A stretch of 64,000 nucleotides of DNA from Arthonia radiata (lineage: Eukaryota; Ascomycota; Arthoniomycetes; Arthoniales; Arthoniaceae), in the NCBI GenBank assembly GCA_002989075.1, contig PSQN01000005.1, positions 248,001 through 312,000 of the forward strand, in the 5' to 3' direction. Positions 30,972 through 41,687 of the stretch are shown piece after piece. The translations under genes were made by a program, and so were the position numbers. The notes beneath the pieces are model-generated. The model was given only the letters and a program-made list of their open reading frames with translations. It was not told where the DNA came from and did no database searches. How positions within the stretch are numbered: position 1 is the first letter of the stretch; each line of letters opens with the position of its first letter.

Positions 30972-31865
30972 TCACGTCCCGGATGCCTTCCCGCTGGCGA
31001 GCAAATCCAGGAAGTTCTGCTTGCTCATCTCATCTACCCGCTTCTTCCGACTGTCCAAGCCGACAACATGCGTATTCTCACCTCGAGCTTCCCTCTCCGC
31101 CTGTAGACCGCCGACTTGAGCTGCTCGAACAGCGTTGAACAATTTCACCACACCCTTTTGAGCAGTACGCTTCAGTATCTTCTCCATCTCGATTACGTCT
31201 CCGGTGCTGACATCCTCTCGACTTAGTCCCAGAATGTCCTTCTCGCGCCCCTTTTCCTTCCCCGCTTTCTTCTCCGCACGAAGTTTTTGTCGTGCCGCCT
31301 TGTCTAATTTCTGTTCGGTCAGGGTCTTTGCGGCCTCTTGCGCTGCGGCACTGCGTGATAGAACAGGATCTGAGCGTTTACTGGTGGTAAGCTTCGAGGA
31401 AAGTATGCGCTGTATACTGTTGGCGAAAACGTCGGGGTCGTGACGTTTAGACTTCTTGCGTAGAGGTTTTGAGGGATCTGCAACTGACGCATCCTCTTGT
31501 GAGCCAGTTTGACTATCTTCTTCGTCCTCGTCAATGTCCGAGCCAAGCGAGGCGTCATCTGCATCTTCACCCTCGTCCTCCGCAGCGTCCTCTTCTTCTC
31601 GAATAATCTCTGCGCTATTCTTCTTCGCAGAGCTAGCTTCTTCAAGATTCGGCAGCTTCAAATCATCATGTGGGATCTCATCGCTTGCAGCGCCATTGCC
31701 TGTGACAAAAGCGACCTTCTTAGGAGTATCCTTGTTCTTCAATGGCTCGGCTTCATCTTCCGATGAGCTGCTGTGGTATGCTGCTGCCCGTCTCGACCTC
31801 TTGCTGCCCAGAGCCGGCTTTTGAAATGTACGCTTGCGCTTGCGCTCTTGTACTATTGTGCTCAT
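30972..31865 (-). CDS. RRP15: Ribosomal RNA-processing protein 15 (Rrp15)
   Basis: One exon, 297 aa. The N-terminal half is basic then very acidic (EEEDAAEDEGEDADDAS), as in many nucleolar proteins. The Rrp15 domain occupies residues about 140-297: FANSIQRILSSKL, then DPVLSRSAAAQEAA, KLRAEKKAGKEKGREKD and the C-terminal KGVVKLFNAVRAAQ with KRVDEMSKQNFLDLLASG. In yeast, Rrp15 is needed for 27S pre-rRNA processing and 60S subunit assembly. It is divergent from SRP54 with only 229 bp between starts, so a shared promoter is likely. Confidence 0.93.
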   Translation of the reverse strand: MSTIVQERKRKRTFQKPALGSKRSRRAAAYHSSSSEDEAEPLKNKDTPKKVAFVTGNGAASDEIPHDDLKLPNLEEASSAKKNSAEIIREEEDAAEDEGEDADDASLGSDIDEDEEDSQTGSQEDASVADPSKPLRKKSKRHDPDVFANSIQRILSSKLTTSKRSDPVLSRSAAAQEAAKTLTEQKLDKAARQKLRAEKKAGKEKGREKDILGLSREDVSTGDVIEMEKILKRTAQKGVVKLFNAVRAAQVGGLQAEREARGENTHVVGLDSRKKRVDEMSKQNFLDLLASGKASGT

Positions 31866-32094
31866 CTTCAGTGATGTTTTTCCGGTGAATGTGTCTGGGA
31901 CGGTTGCTTCAAAGCCACAAGGCCAAGATCAATTTATCCTGATATTGCCAAGATTACGTTATATCCGAATCTTATCGCCGGCCCGACCTGTGACCTCAAG
32001 TGGTGGGTGGCCCTCCCTCTATCACTTCCCATGAATACCATACTTACTCAAGGACCTCGCTCTTAAAGCAAATACAGCACACAACACCGCCAAA

Positions 32095-33769
32095 ATGGTA
32101 CTTCAGGATCTAGGTCGGCGTATCAATGCCGCGGTCTCAGACCTCACCCGCTCCAGCACCATGGACGAGAAGGCAAGCGTCTCCCCCACCCTGCAAATGC
32201 CACCAGTACTAACACCAACTGCGGTAGGCCTTCGAGGAAATGCTCAAGGAGATCAGTAATGCCCTCATGTCCGCGGACGTAAACATGCGTCTCGTCGCTA
32301 CACTCCGCAAGTCCCTCAAATCCACAGTCAACTTCAAAGACCTTCCACCCTCAGCCAACAAGAAGCGCATCATACAAAAGGCCGTGTTCGACGAGCTGGT
32401 TAAACTCGTGGACCCGCACAACGAACCTTACAAACCGAAGAAGGGCAAGAGCAATGTCATCATGTTCGTGGGCTTGCAAGGTGCCGGCAAGACGACAACG
32501 TGTACGAAGCTAGCGAGATGGTATGCCGCACGGGGCATGCGTGCGTGTCTTGTTTGTGCAGACACCTTTCGTGCTGGTGCTTTTGATCAGCTGAAGCAGA
32601 ATGCAACGAAAGCAAAGATACCGTACTATGGCTCACTTACCCAAACGGACCCTGCGGTCGTAGCGAAAGAGGGTGTGGACAAATTCAAGAAGGAGCGCTT
32701 CGAGGTCATCATCGTGGACACTTCTGGACGACATCGACAGGAAGCGGAGCTGTTTGCGGAAATGGTGCAGATTCAGAAGGCGGTGACGCCGGACCAGACG
32801 ATTATGGTGCTGGATGCAACGATCGGGCAGCAAGCGGAAGCGCAGGCACGGGCGTTCAAAGACAGTGCGGACTTTGGTGCCATCGTGATCACGAAAGCGG
32901 ACGGTGCAGCTGCGGGTGGAGGTGCGATCTCAGCTGTCGCGGCGACGCATACGCCCATTGTCTTTATTGGAACAGGTGAGCATATGCTGGATATGGAGCG
33001 GTTCGTACCGCAAAGCTTCGTGAGCAGACTGTTGGGCATGGGAGATATGCAAGGCTTGGTGGATCACGTCCAAAGCTTGAAGCTCGATCAAAAAGACACG
33101 ATGAAGCATATTGCATCGGGAGTGTTCACAGTGAGGGATCTAAGAGATCAGCTGAGCAATATTATGAAGATGGGCCCGTTGTCAAAGATGGCGGGCATGA
33201 TCCCCGGTCTGAGCGGAATGACAGGCGGCATGGACGACGAAGAAGGCGCGGCCAAGTTAAAGCGAATGATCTACATCTGCGATTCGATGACGCTGAAGGA
33301 GCTGGATGGTGATGGCAAGATCTTTGTTGAGCAGCCGACGCGGATGACGCGGGTTGCAAGAGGCTCAGGCACGTCAGTACGAGAAGTCGAGGAGCTTCTC
33401 ACCCAGCACCGGACGATGGCCGGCATGGCCAAGAAAGTGAAGGGCGGCATGGCAAACATGCAGAAGGCGCAAGGCATGATGGGTGGTGGCAACAAACAGC
33501 AGCAGATGGCAGCAATGCAAAAGCGGATGCAGAGCATGGGACGAGGCGGTGGTATGGCTGGCATGCCTGGTGGGGGCGGCGGTGGTGGTGGCATGCCGGA
33601 CTTGGCCTCAATGATGAAAATGATGGGAGGAGGTGGTGCTGGTGGTGGAGGCGGCGGTATGCCTGACATGAGCCAGCTGGCGAGCATGATGGGCGGCATG
33701 GGCGGTATGGGGGGCAAGCCCGGAATGGGTGGACAAGGCGGAGGTGCTGGACGAGGTCAGAGAAAATGA
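32095..33769 (+). CDS. SRP54: Signal recognition particle 54 kDa subunit (SRP54)
   Basis: Exon 1 is 32095-32172 and exon 2 is 32228-33769, giving 539 aa. The intron has a GC donor (see separate entry). N domain: [17 protein letters not shown] through [17 protein letters not shown] domain: P-loop [15 protein letters not shown], then [25 protein letters not shown] and [12 protein letters not shown] domain: Met-rich helices ([17 protein letters not shown]) that bind SRP RNA and signal peptides. The C-terminus is a long Gly/Met-rich tail ([20 protein letters not shown]), longer than in yeast and probably disordered. It is the GTPase that targets ribosomes making secretory proteins to the ER. Confidence 0.96.
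32173..32227 (+). other. GC-AG intron of SRP54
   Basis: 55-nt intron with donor AAG|GCAAGC, a perfect TACTAAC branch site near 32206 and acceptor GGTAG. The splice joins DEK to [13 protein letters not shown], exactly as SRP54 requires. No GT donor nearby keeps the frame. Confidence 0.85.
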
Positions 33770-34249
33770 TGGCCTTCGAAAACGGGTTCCGAATTTGCGA
33801 TTTAGCGAGGCGTTTGGGATGTTGGAAGGATTCAATGCCATGCGGCGTTCGCACATACGATTGCCTAGGTTTCAAAAAGATTCCGCCTCAGAGAAGCTCG
33901 AGACCGCTCGACAGTGGTAAGACGACAATACAAAAAGCAAGACCAAAATATCACGTCAATCCGTTCACCTCACCGCAGCGCTTCCGTCGAGATGGCAAAA
34001 CTGAGGGTAATTCAACCACTTCTTTCGTTCGCTAGCTGGACACCGCCTTTGTTGGGTGCTGCAAGTGATCAAGGACCTGCATCTAGGACTACTTATCAAA
34101 TGACGTATGTCAACCCTCAAGGGACACCTCTACATGACATCAACAAGTGTTGCTCGGCCAACTAATGAGAAGTGTCTACGCGTCTCGCCGACCTCTTCCC
34201 TCATCGCTGACAGACAGTCCATCCTACCCGGCACATCTATGCGTCCATC
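33770..34249. other. Intergenic
   Basis: 480 bp between SRP54 and the F-box-like gene. Overlapping short frames have no supporting signal. Confidence 0.5.
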
Positions 34250-35296
34250 ATGGCCAAATTCATGGACTTACCAAACGAGACGCGTCTCCAGATCATGGAA
34301 GCGACCGTTGCTGACGACTTCGAGAATCTTGCCCTCACATGCAAAGCGAACTACGCACTGGTGATGGAGCGCCATGTGAAGACGCACGCCTGGAACCGCG
34401 CGCGCCTCAGTTCTGTAACGCTGGACATCAACTGGGGCCTCTCGAGCCCCATCATCGCTCTTACCGACCACCTCGAGACCTTACTTATCATGGACGCTTT
34501 CCTCAGTCCCTACAACTCATACTATTTCGAGACTCCGTTCTTTGAAACCGACGACCGCTACTACGTCCGCTCCCTCGCACTCTGCATGCCACAATTGCAC
34601 TACTCATCTGATAGTATGCTCTCATACTACAACTTCATGACCTTCCTCCAGCGCTTCCAGGCTCTCACCAAAATCCCAATCGCCGGCGCCATTCCACTAA
34701 CCGAAGTCTCGCTCACCACGGAGGGCTTCAAATGGTTCTTCCGCGAGACGCTCTTTCGCGTCTTCCCCAACCTGACCACCCTCCTCTTCACCCCCGAGTC
34801 CCAAGACCTCTGCGGCTGGCAATACTGCGAGCGCGCCCCCTACATCGACAACACACTGAATACCACCACACTCTCCAGCTTGAAGCGCCTAATTCTAAAA
34901 CCCGCGCCGTGTACACCCCGCTTCGGCGGCCCGATGAGCGCAGATCTGCTGTTCGAGAAGCTGGTCTGGGTGTTGGAGCTGCCGTGCCTGGAGTACATGT
35001 ATCTGGGGGGCTTGTGCAACGGGCACCCCGGGTGCCTGCGGCGGTGTTTCCACCCGCAGACGGCGCTGCGTGAAGCGCAGCTGGACTTCCAAGAGGCGGC
35101 CGACACGAGGACTGTGGCGATGTTCCTGTCGCAGATGGTGGGACTTGAGAAATTTTGGCTGACGTCAGAGTATCGATCGGTGCGAAAGTCTTTGAAGAAG
35201 TACGGACGGGATATTGAATACCTCACTGAGCGGTACAGGAAGCAGACCCTGGAATGGATGGCGGAGAGGGCTGAGTATGATCGTGAACGCTGGTAG
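34250..35296 (+). CDS. F-box-like hypothetical protein
   Basis: 348 aa in one exon. The N-terminus FMDLPNETRLQIMEATVADD followed by LALTCKANYALVMER has the LP-ETR-I / L-L-CK pattern of fungal F-box-like motifs, usually a docking site for Skp1 in SCF ubiquitin ligases. The rest is leucine-rich but without clear LRR periodicity; such proteins are a large lineage-specific family in dothideomycetes. C-terminal residues (RYRKQTLEWMAERAEYDRER) form a charged helix. Substrate unknown; the F-box call itself is moderate because the motif is short. Confidence 0.6.
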   Translation: MAKFMDLPNETRLQIMEATVADDFENLALTCKANYALVMERHVKTHAWNRARLSSVTLDINWGLSSPIIALTDHLETLLIMDAFLSPYNSYYFETPFFETDDRYYVRSLALCMPQLHYSSDSMLSYYNFMTFLQRFQALTKIPIAGAIPLTEVSLTTEGFKWFFRETLFRVFPNLTTLLFTPESQDLCGWQYCERAPYIDNTLNTTTLSSLKRLILKPAPCTPRFGGPMSADLLFEKLVWVLELPCLEYMYLGGLCNGHPGCLRRCFHPQTALREAQLDFQEAADTRTVAMFLSQMVGLEKFWLTSEYRSVRKSLKKYGRDIEYLTERYRKQTLEWMAERAEYDRERW

Positions 35297-36310
35297 GGTG
35301 CAGACCTTGAAGTGGATGAGGAAGAAAGCTGAGCGTGGTCGAGGGAATTGGCAGCGTTTGGCCGAAGCGGAAGAGACTGCTGGGTGATGCTGCGATAAGA
35401 CACAACCCCTCTTGCGAGTAAGCCAAGCATGGGCTTTCTCTGTTGTTCTCGATCACGAATTGAAGAGGCCCACGCACCGAGAACGAACCAAGAAAGTTCC
35501 GAGCTTGATAGAATAGCTAGGACCACATCACCCATATATCAGAACGCTAGATAAGAGTAGTCCAAGCCTGCTCATCCCTAAACCCCTATATCAGACTCGC
35601 GCCGCATCTCCGCTAAATCCATGCTCAGAAACCCAAAACACATTACTGCCAGTGCTATTGTCTTCCGCTTGTCGGTATCCTGTAAATCTTAACGAGACAC
35701 CAGAAGCAGAATAAGATATATACAGTAGACTTACTGGCCTGATACGCTTAGTATAAAGCCAGCTTCGCACGGCCGAATCGCTCAGTAGTCCATTCTAAGT
35801 GGCATATGGCTGTATATTCCTTCTCGGAAGAGCTCGCCAAATAAGAGATCATGAGTTGATGCTGCCAGGGAGGCATCGAATATCAGTTCCAGAATTTCGA
35901 ACAGAAGACGCTCCTTGCGTGTATTGGGTGGCACAGCGGTGAGACTGGATCACAATAGCAGTGGGATGTGTGAGAGACATGGAAAGCACATTGCTGTATT
36001 CCCATCACCTTTTGGAATCTTCGATCTTAGCAGTCTGAGCAGTCTGACCGGTCCAAGCGTGGTCACTGTAGGGGGCTTGTTTTGGCCAAGGTGGGTTGAT
36101 TTGATTGGGTTATTCAGAAGCTAGAACGAGTGTCTGAAATAGCATTGCAATGACACGGGTACACTACTGCTCGGGCAGACCCCTTCGGTGCTTCCCTTCG
36201 TACTTTTAAACAGTGAATGAAACCATTATCTAACAAATGGTGCAGCCAGGGCAGCACAAGTCCGCATTCTCTTCTGTTTCCGGCGTCTCGAGAGAACCCA
36301 CGGTGTGACG
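35297..36310. other. Intergenic, 1 kb
   Basis: No supported gene. Just past the F-box-like stop a segment (35287-35340) re-reads as an imperfect copy of the gene's end, with GTGCAGACCTTGAAGTGGAT resembling the GCAGACCCTGGAATGGAT of the gene, so a short tail duplication is likely. The + frame at 35915-36124 is not convincing. Confidence 0.45.
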
Positions 36311-38511
36311 CTATCTTTGGGAACGCCTGCGTCGTATGGGCGGCGGCGCCGCCTCCGCCTCGCTATCGTCATCACCATCACTGACAAGATTCACAACTAA
36401 GTCGCTCCGTGAACGTGTAGGTCGAGGGATTGAGTGCGCTACCACCGGAGTTTGCTGCTGAGGAACGAAAGGCTGTGCTATAGCATTGAGTGCATGCATT
36501 CGGCTTGCAGTCTGGGAGGGCTGTGTCTGACTGGCTGGGAGTCGTGTGCCCTGCGATGGATTTCGCGCGTTCTGCGATTGAGGCACCCGATCTTGCAGTG
36601 AAGACAGCAGCGTCGGCGGTCGTGACTGTGGCTCAGTGTCCAATGTGCGGCTGAGCGAAGTTTGAAGTAAATATGGCTGTGGAGGCGGCAAACGTGGCCA
36701 CTGAGCCTCCAGTTGTCGCGCTTCTCGCAGTTGTCGCAACTGCTGTAATTGAGTATCTATCGCTCGCTCTCGAGCTTGTGCCTGCTCCCGAGCTTGTGCC
36801 TGCTCCCGAGCTTGTGCCTGCTCCTGTACGTTCTGCGATAAAGCTCGTAAATTTGGCCCCTGTCCGAAGGAAAATTGAGGACCTGGTACAGAACCAATCG
36901 CGCGCTGGGCCTCTCGTGGAGGTGCGTCTGGGAACAGGCGGTATGCCACTGGAGGCGGCGGGAGCTGTGTTTGACGCTGGTGGGCATCCACAGGCGCAAC
37001 TTCGCGAGCGGGCGCCGCGTTCGTGAAGAAGCCCACGTACTCTCTGTTTGCACGAGCATCGGCAAAGGCTGGGTCTGGTGGCGGGCGATTCTTGGGATGG
37101 TTGGGACAGTCCCCGGTATGACCATAATCACCCTAGAGCGCCACGTATCAGCATAATGCATTCTGAAACAGCACACAAGCAGGTGCGCTTTGCTTTCAGA
37201 ATGGGCCTTTCCAGACAGCGCCTCCATTTCAGCGACTGAAAAGCCGCCAAGAAACAACAGAATAAACAGTGTGGAGGCTGTAGACTTACCCGCTTACGAA
37301 TGATAGAGTAAAGGACCAAACACCTAGACTGTAAGGAACACGTCAGCGTTCGATTTATGTACAGCCATCAACCTAGTGAAACGAGACCGATGTCCAAGGT
37401 CTTTAGGGTAGCGCCAGTGGACCGGCCGCTGACGAGATAATAAGAGAGACCAGATCAGAGTGTGTGGAGGCTCAAGACTTACACAGAACTCTGTAAAACA
37501 CGTCGTACATGTCATATGACTGCGTGACAGTCAGTAAACAAAAGTGAAACATGTTGTGTTGAGGCGAAAGCTCACCTGCAGCCACCGTCTTGCTCAAATT
37601 TGACACCGCATTGGTTGTTGGGGCACGTCTTCACGCTCTTCTCGAATCTCTGGCTGGTCAGATGCTCGTCCTTGCCGTGCTTTCTCTGCTACTCGTTAGC
37701 TAAGTTTTGATGGCACTGGCTTCGGCGGCAGACTTACATGCTTGATTGCAGCATTCTGAGCGCATGTCTTCTTCAAATGCCAGGACCCTCCACATGAAAC
37801 GCAAGAGACGAAGGAGCAGGTCTTGCACTTCATTGGCTTTGATGGATCGCGGTGCGTTTGACCAGAATTGCAATCCGGACCTTGACAGAACCAATAGTCA
37901 GGTTGACGAGATAGCTCTGCTTGCTCCTTGATTCTCTTGTACTTCAGAAAGGTACCCTTATCGGCGTGCTTCTCGATGTCGGCTTGCGACATCTGTGATC
38001 TACACTGGGGGCACAGAATATGCTGGTCGGGTGTAGCCCAATTCTTGGAGTCGAGTTGGACCTCGCACCAGTGACGGAGGCATGGGACGCAGACGGCAAC
38101 AGTGACGTGACCGCATTTCCCACTGATTTTGGCATTTGGAAACGATGCGACCAGCTTCGAGTCGCTGCAAATCATACATTCTCTGCGCTCGACCTATGGC
38201 GACTTTTGTTAGCTGGGGGGTCGATGCACAGACTCCCACGTAGACCTGTGATCTACGCGTGTGCAAAACGTTGGGTTCGCCAATGTGTGAGCTTGTTGTC
38301 TGTCAGACTGGGCGGGCTTCTATCTGCTGCTTTGCTCCCTGTGCCGGAGAGGCAATGTCCATTGAGCGCACATGGCACGAACCAGAAGCATTTCATCAAA
38401 GGGGCAGTACATCGGCGCTGTATTTACCTTTTTCTTCTTAGGGGTGGGGGTTCTCTTCGACGTCAGAATCGACGCAGCTTTAGAGACCGGCTTTGACAGT
38501 GAAGTGCCCAT
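36311..38511 (-). CDS. RBR (RING-IBR-RING2-like) E3 ubiquitin ligase
   Basis: Multi-exon gene: 38511-38428, 38193-37738, 37685-37576, 37519-37483, about 37428-37374, a probable 31-nt exon near 37325-37295, and 37132-36311. Phases agree for all but the two small exons, which are tentative. RING1: CMICSDS through CGHVTVAVCVPCLRHWC and CPQC. IBR: CQGPDC, CKTCSFVSCVSCGGSWH. RING2-like: CPNNQCGVKFEQDGGC, then HMTCTTCFTEFC. RBR ligases pass ubiquitin through a RING2 cysteine; the probable one is in TCTTC. The start MGTSLSKP fits an N-myristoylation signal (Gly2, Ser6), suggesting membrane attachment. The C-terminus is Gln/Pro-rich with QAQARE hexapeptide repeats and no known domain. The last residues include SDGDDDSEAEA, possibly a SUMO-interacting motif. 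Confidence 0.8.
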
Positions 38512-39631
38512 GTCTGATGAGGGCTGTTGTGGTTGTTGCGAATGGTGACTTGCTCGAAGCGGCAGAACGACCCTGCCCTCTCTCCTACTGAAGACGACTA
38601 TCAGCACTTGACGGTGTTAGAACAAAGAGGCGGTTGTCATGGGTAACCTACGGGCGGAGCTGGCGATCTGACATGTCGGCTGCTGACGGGGATAACGAAT
38701 GTGGGGTGCGAACCACAGCTAGAAATGGAGTTGTGAGAAGGATGTGTTGGCGAAGCGAGCAATGGAATAAAGTTGAGGCTCAAGTTGCCAAAAGGGAAAG
38801 AGCAACACGTGAAGGGGAAGTGAGGCAACGACGTTGCCTGGCGGGCGAACGTGCCAGCAAACCAGGAACACAAGGCAAAGTCGTTTCTGTTATGCAATGG
38901 ACTGGAGTCGATCTGAAGCTGCTGTTTCAGTTCTGTACAAATTGCTGGAGACTGAGTTGCAGAAGATTATCATCACCGCGGTGCAGCTTTTATAAAGAGG
39001 AGTGACTCCACATCAATCTAACCGCGCATGCACATAGCCGATCGGGCTCAAACGAGCTGCATCTCTTCACCTGAGCCAAGCGCGAACTTTTTGAAGCCTA
39101 GGATGCCTCCGTTTGCGCAAGGTCGTTGATGCCTCGACGCCCATGCTTCTCTGGCAGTGCTGGAACCCCTGGGCTGACTTGGCGCTGGAGTCGTCCGCGC
39201 CCGGGATTAGGTCAGCAAGACCGACTGGGTAGGGTTGTATGCTTCTGAAGCCAAAACGCGTCGACGATCAGCTATTGATTGCGAGTGCCGCAGGGACGAG
39301 ATGAGGATGTCGCGTCGAGGACGCGCTTGATGACCGACGGTAAAGTCACGTGATTTGCATGTGAAGATGCCGAGATGAGATGGGATCACATGCTGGGATT
39401 CTGCGGTCAGACCTCCTCAGCAATTACTTCCTCTCTTCAAAGCTCCCCATCTCACTCCCCGCCTCCGTCGGCGATTTAAACTACATCGCAACATCTGTTT
39501 CTCACGCTCATGTGATCGATTACCCCACGGTTCCTCCTATCTTATTCTTTTGAACACCACTGTGCCCATGCGGTGACCACAAGGGTCAGCCTCCTTTCCT
39601 CCACATCCCAACTTCTTGCAAGGACATCGTA
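38512..39631. promoter_or_regulatory. Divergent promoter region between RBR ligase and OPI1
   Basis: 1.1 kb between divergent genes, with no supported frame. CT-rich leader sequence (TTCCTCTCTTCAAAGCTCCC) lies near 39428-39447. A CACGTGA element at 39347-39353 fits a bHLH-type E-box, which is notable beside OPI1, but one copy proves nothing. Confidence 0.4.
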
Positions 39632-41265
39632 ATGGAGCAAGAGAGACCGCCGCCATATGCTGTTGACACGAGGCCATTGAAACTACCAGATCCTCCAACG
39701 AACACTCTTCCTCCTCTACAGCCATTGACGTCTTCTGAGCCGCAATCGCAGAAACTTCCAGATCGGGCAGCTGCTGCTCACGGACGATCCTCGAGTCCTC
39801 AGATATCACCACGCAGCAGAAGCAACATTGAAACACAAGATGGAAGATACAAAACCCTACCTCTTGTCCCGTCCCACGACCCAGGCGCCCCGCTTCCTGT
39901 GATCGAGCATGCCCACCCCACGCGAGACACAAGCGCGACCCTCTCAGATACCGATGACAGAACGGCTGCCGAAGCATTGCTAGGTCTCGGAAAGGCTCAG
40001 CAGCAAAAGCCACAGAGGCAAGGTTCGTACTCCATGCCTTCAAGCAATCCTGTCCTCACACCTATGCAGAACCTCCAGCGCAATCTCCGCCAAAGCTCAC
40101 GGGCTTTGAAACGCCTCTTCAATACTATCCCATTGGCATCGAACATACCTCACCTGGCTCTTCGTCCCAGCCAGAACCACTACTCGCCCTTTTGACATCC
40201 TCACACCCATGGCTGGGTGGCACATTGTCAGCATCGTCAACGGCATACAGCGCCTCTAAATCGTACACCCCACGACTAGTCCAATACGGTGCCAATCTCG
40301 TCGAGAATACAGTTGGCTCCGTGGGCCGTAAGACCGGCGTCGAAGGCAGCATAAGGCGCTATCTAGACGCACGCCAGCCACCCAGCTCAACCACTGACCC
40401 CACAAAACGCATTGACACCAAGATTGTGGATCCCGAAACAGCGCGAGGCCTCACTTTCGCGCAACCCCTTCGCAAAGCAAGCGGTACTAGCATCGACAGC
40501 CTGCCTCTCTACGACGAGAACCGCTCCCCCGCCTACGAAGAAAGCACAACACCAACCCAACACTCCGAACTTACCGCGCGCCCGCGCGTCCCGCCGCGCT
40601 CATGGAGCACCCAACTCATGATAAGCACATCCGGCCTGGGCGCGGCTCTTAATGAAAACGCGCTCCGCTCCCTCAAGTTCTGCCTTAGTATTCTTAACGG
40701 CGCAAATAGACACGTCCGCTATCTCATCGAAGCGCTCAAGCGTCTGTTGCATGACTACAGCTCCTCCTCGCAGCAGCATCTCGAAGAAGGGCGCGAGCGC
40801 GACGAAAAGACCGCAGATGGCGACACAACCATGACGGACGCACCGCCTCCCAGAGATCAGCCCGCCATCATCGCTGAGCGCATCAAGCAGCTGAACGCGG
40901 AGATCTGGAGCACGCTTAAGAACGTGGTGAACTCAGTCTCGCAATACACAGGCGGTGCGCTCCCTGAGAACGCAAGCGTGGTGGTGAGGTGGCAGTTGAT
41001 GAGTGTGCCGCAGCGATGGCAGCGGGCTGTGACGCGGACCGGGGGAAATGAGAAAGGAGGCGATGAGGATGCGGTGGGTGCGGGGAACCGTATGGTGGAG
41101 TTCGCGGTCGAGGGGTTGGATATGATGGACCAAGTGGGAGGTGTGGTGGAGAGCACAATCTGTAGTGCGGAGAGGTGGCTGGATAGTATGGGGCGGAGGA
41201 GGGAGGGACAGGGTGAACAGAGTGGTGAGGCAGAGGAGAAAAACGACGGGTCGCGGCAGCAGTAG
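39632..41265 (+). CDS. OPI1: Opi1-family transcriptional repressor of phospholipid genes
   Basis: Exons 39632-40022 and 40070-41265 with a 47-nt intron (GTTCGT donor) give 528 aa. The splice is needed to join EALLGLGKAQQQ to YYPIGIEHTSPGSSS and the Opi1 domain. Domain hallmarks: PLLALLTSSHPWLGGTLS, SKSYTPRLVQYGANLVE, then LRSLKFCLSILNGANRHVRY and KQLNAEIWSTLKNVVNSVSQ with YTGGALPENA. Yeast Opi1 senses phosphatidic acid at the ER and enters the nucleus when inositol is high, repressing INO genes. In Neurospora the homologue is ccg-8, a clock-linked regulator. The first 130 residues are Pro/Ser-rich and lack a leucine zipper, as usual in filamentous fungi. Confidence 0.9.
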
Positions 41266-41687
41266 ATTTTTGTGTAGGAAGTCGAGTGAGGAGGCGGAAG
41301 TGGTCGTGTACATTCATTTGATTTGTACTGGAGGCTCCGCGTTCAATGAGCAGCAACAATAACGGCAAACAACATCAGAGAGCGAGGCGATGTCGGCGTC
41401 TGGAGGGCTTGTCAATATAGCAGGCGGTGCTCTTAAGCAGAAAATCGTTGTAGAATAGGGCAAATCATGTCATTTTCAAGCCACCGCATGCATGGCCGAT
41501 ATATTGAGTCTTCTACATATGACAAATTCTGCCGAGATCGATACATCTATAACATTTCCGCAGCACGACCGTCTTCTGTTACACATCTCCTCTCGCTTTT
41601 CAAGGTGCTCAGTTCACACCTTATACACCTCCGCCCCTGCTGAGCAACGCAAATCAGACCCCAAAGTCAAAGATAACGGCGGAATCC
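41266..41687. other. Intergenic, convergent 3' ends
   Basis: 422 bp between OPI1 (+) and the CID gene (-). No further feature. Confidence 0.6.

Noticed and set aside
34840-35535. Minus-strand 231-aa frame opposite the F-box-like gene
   Set aside because: Antisense shadow without domain, start context or splice signals.
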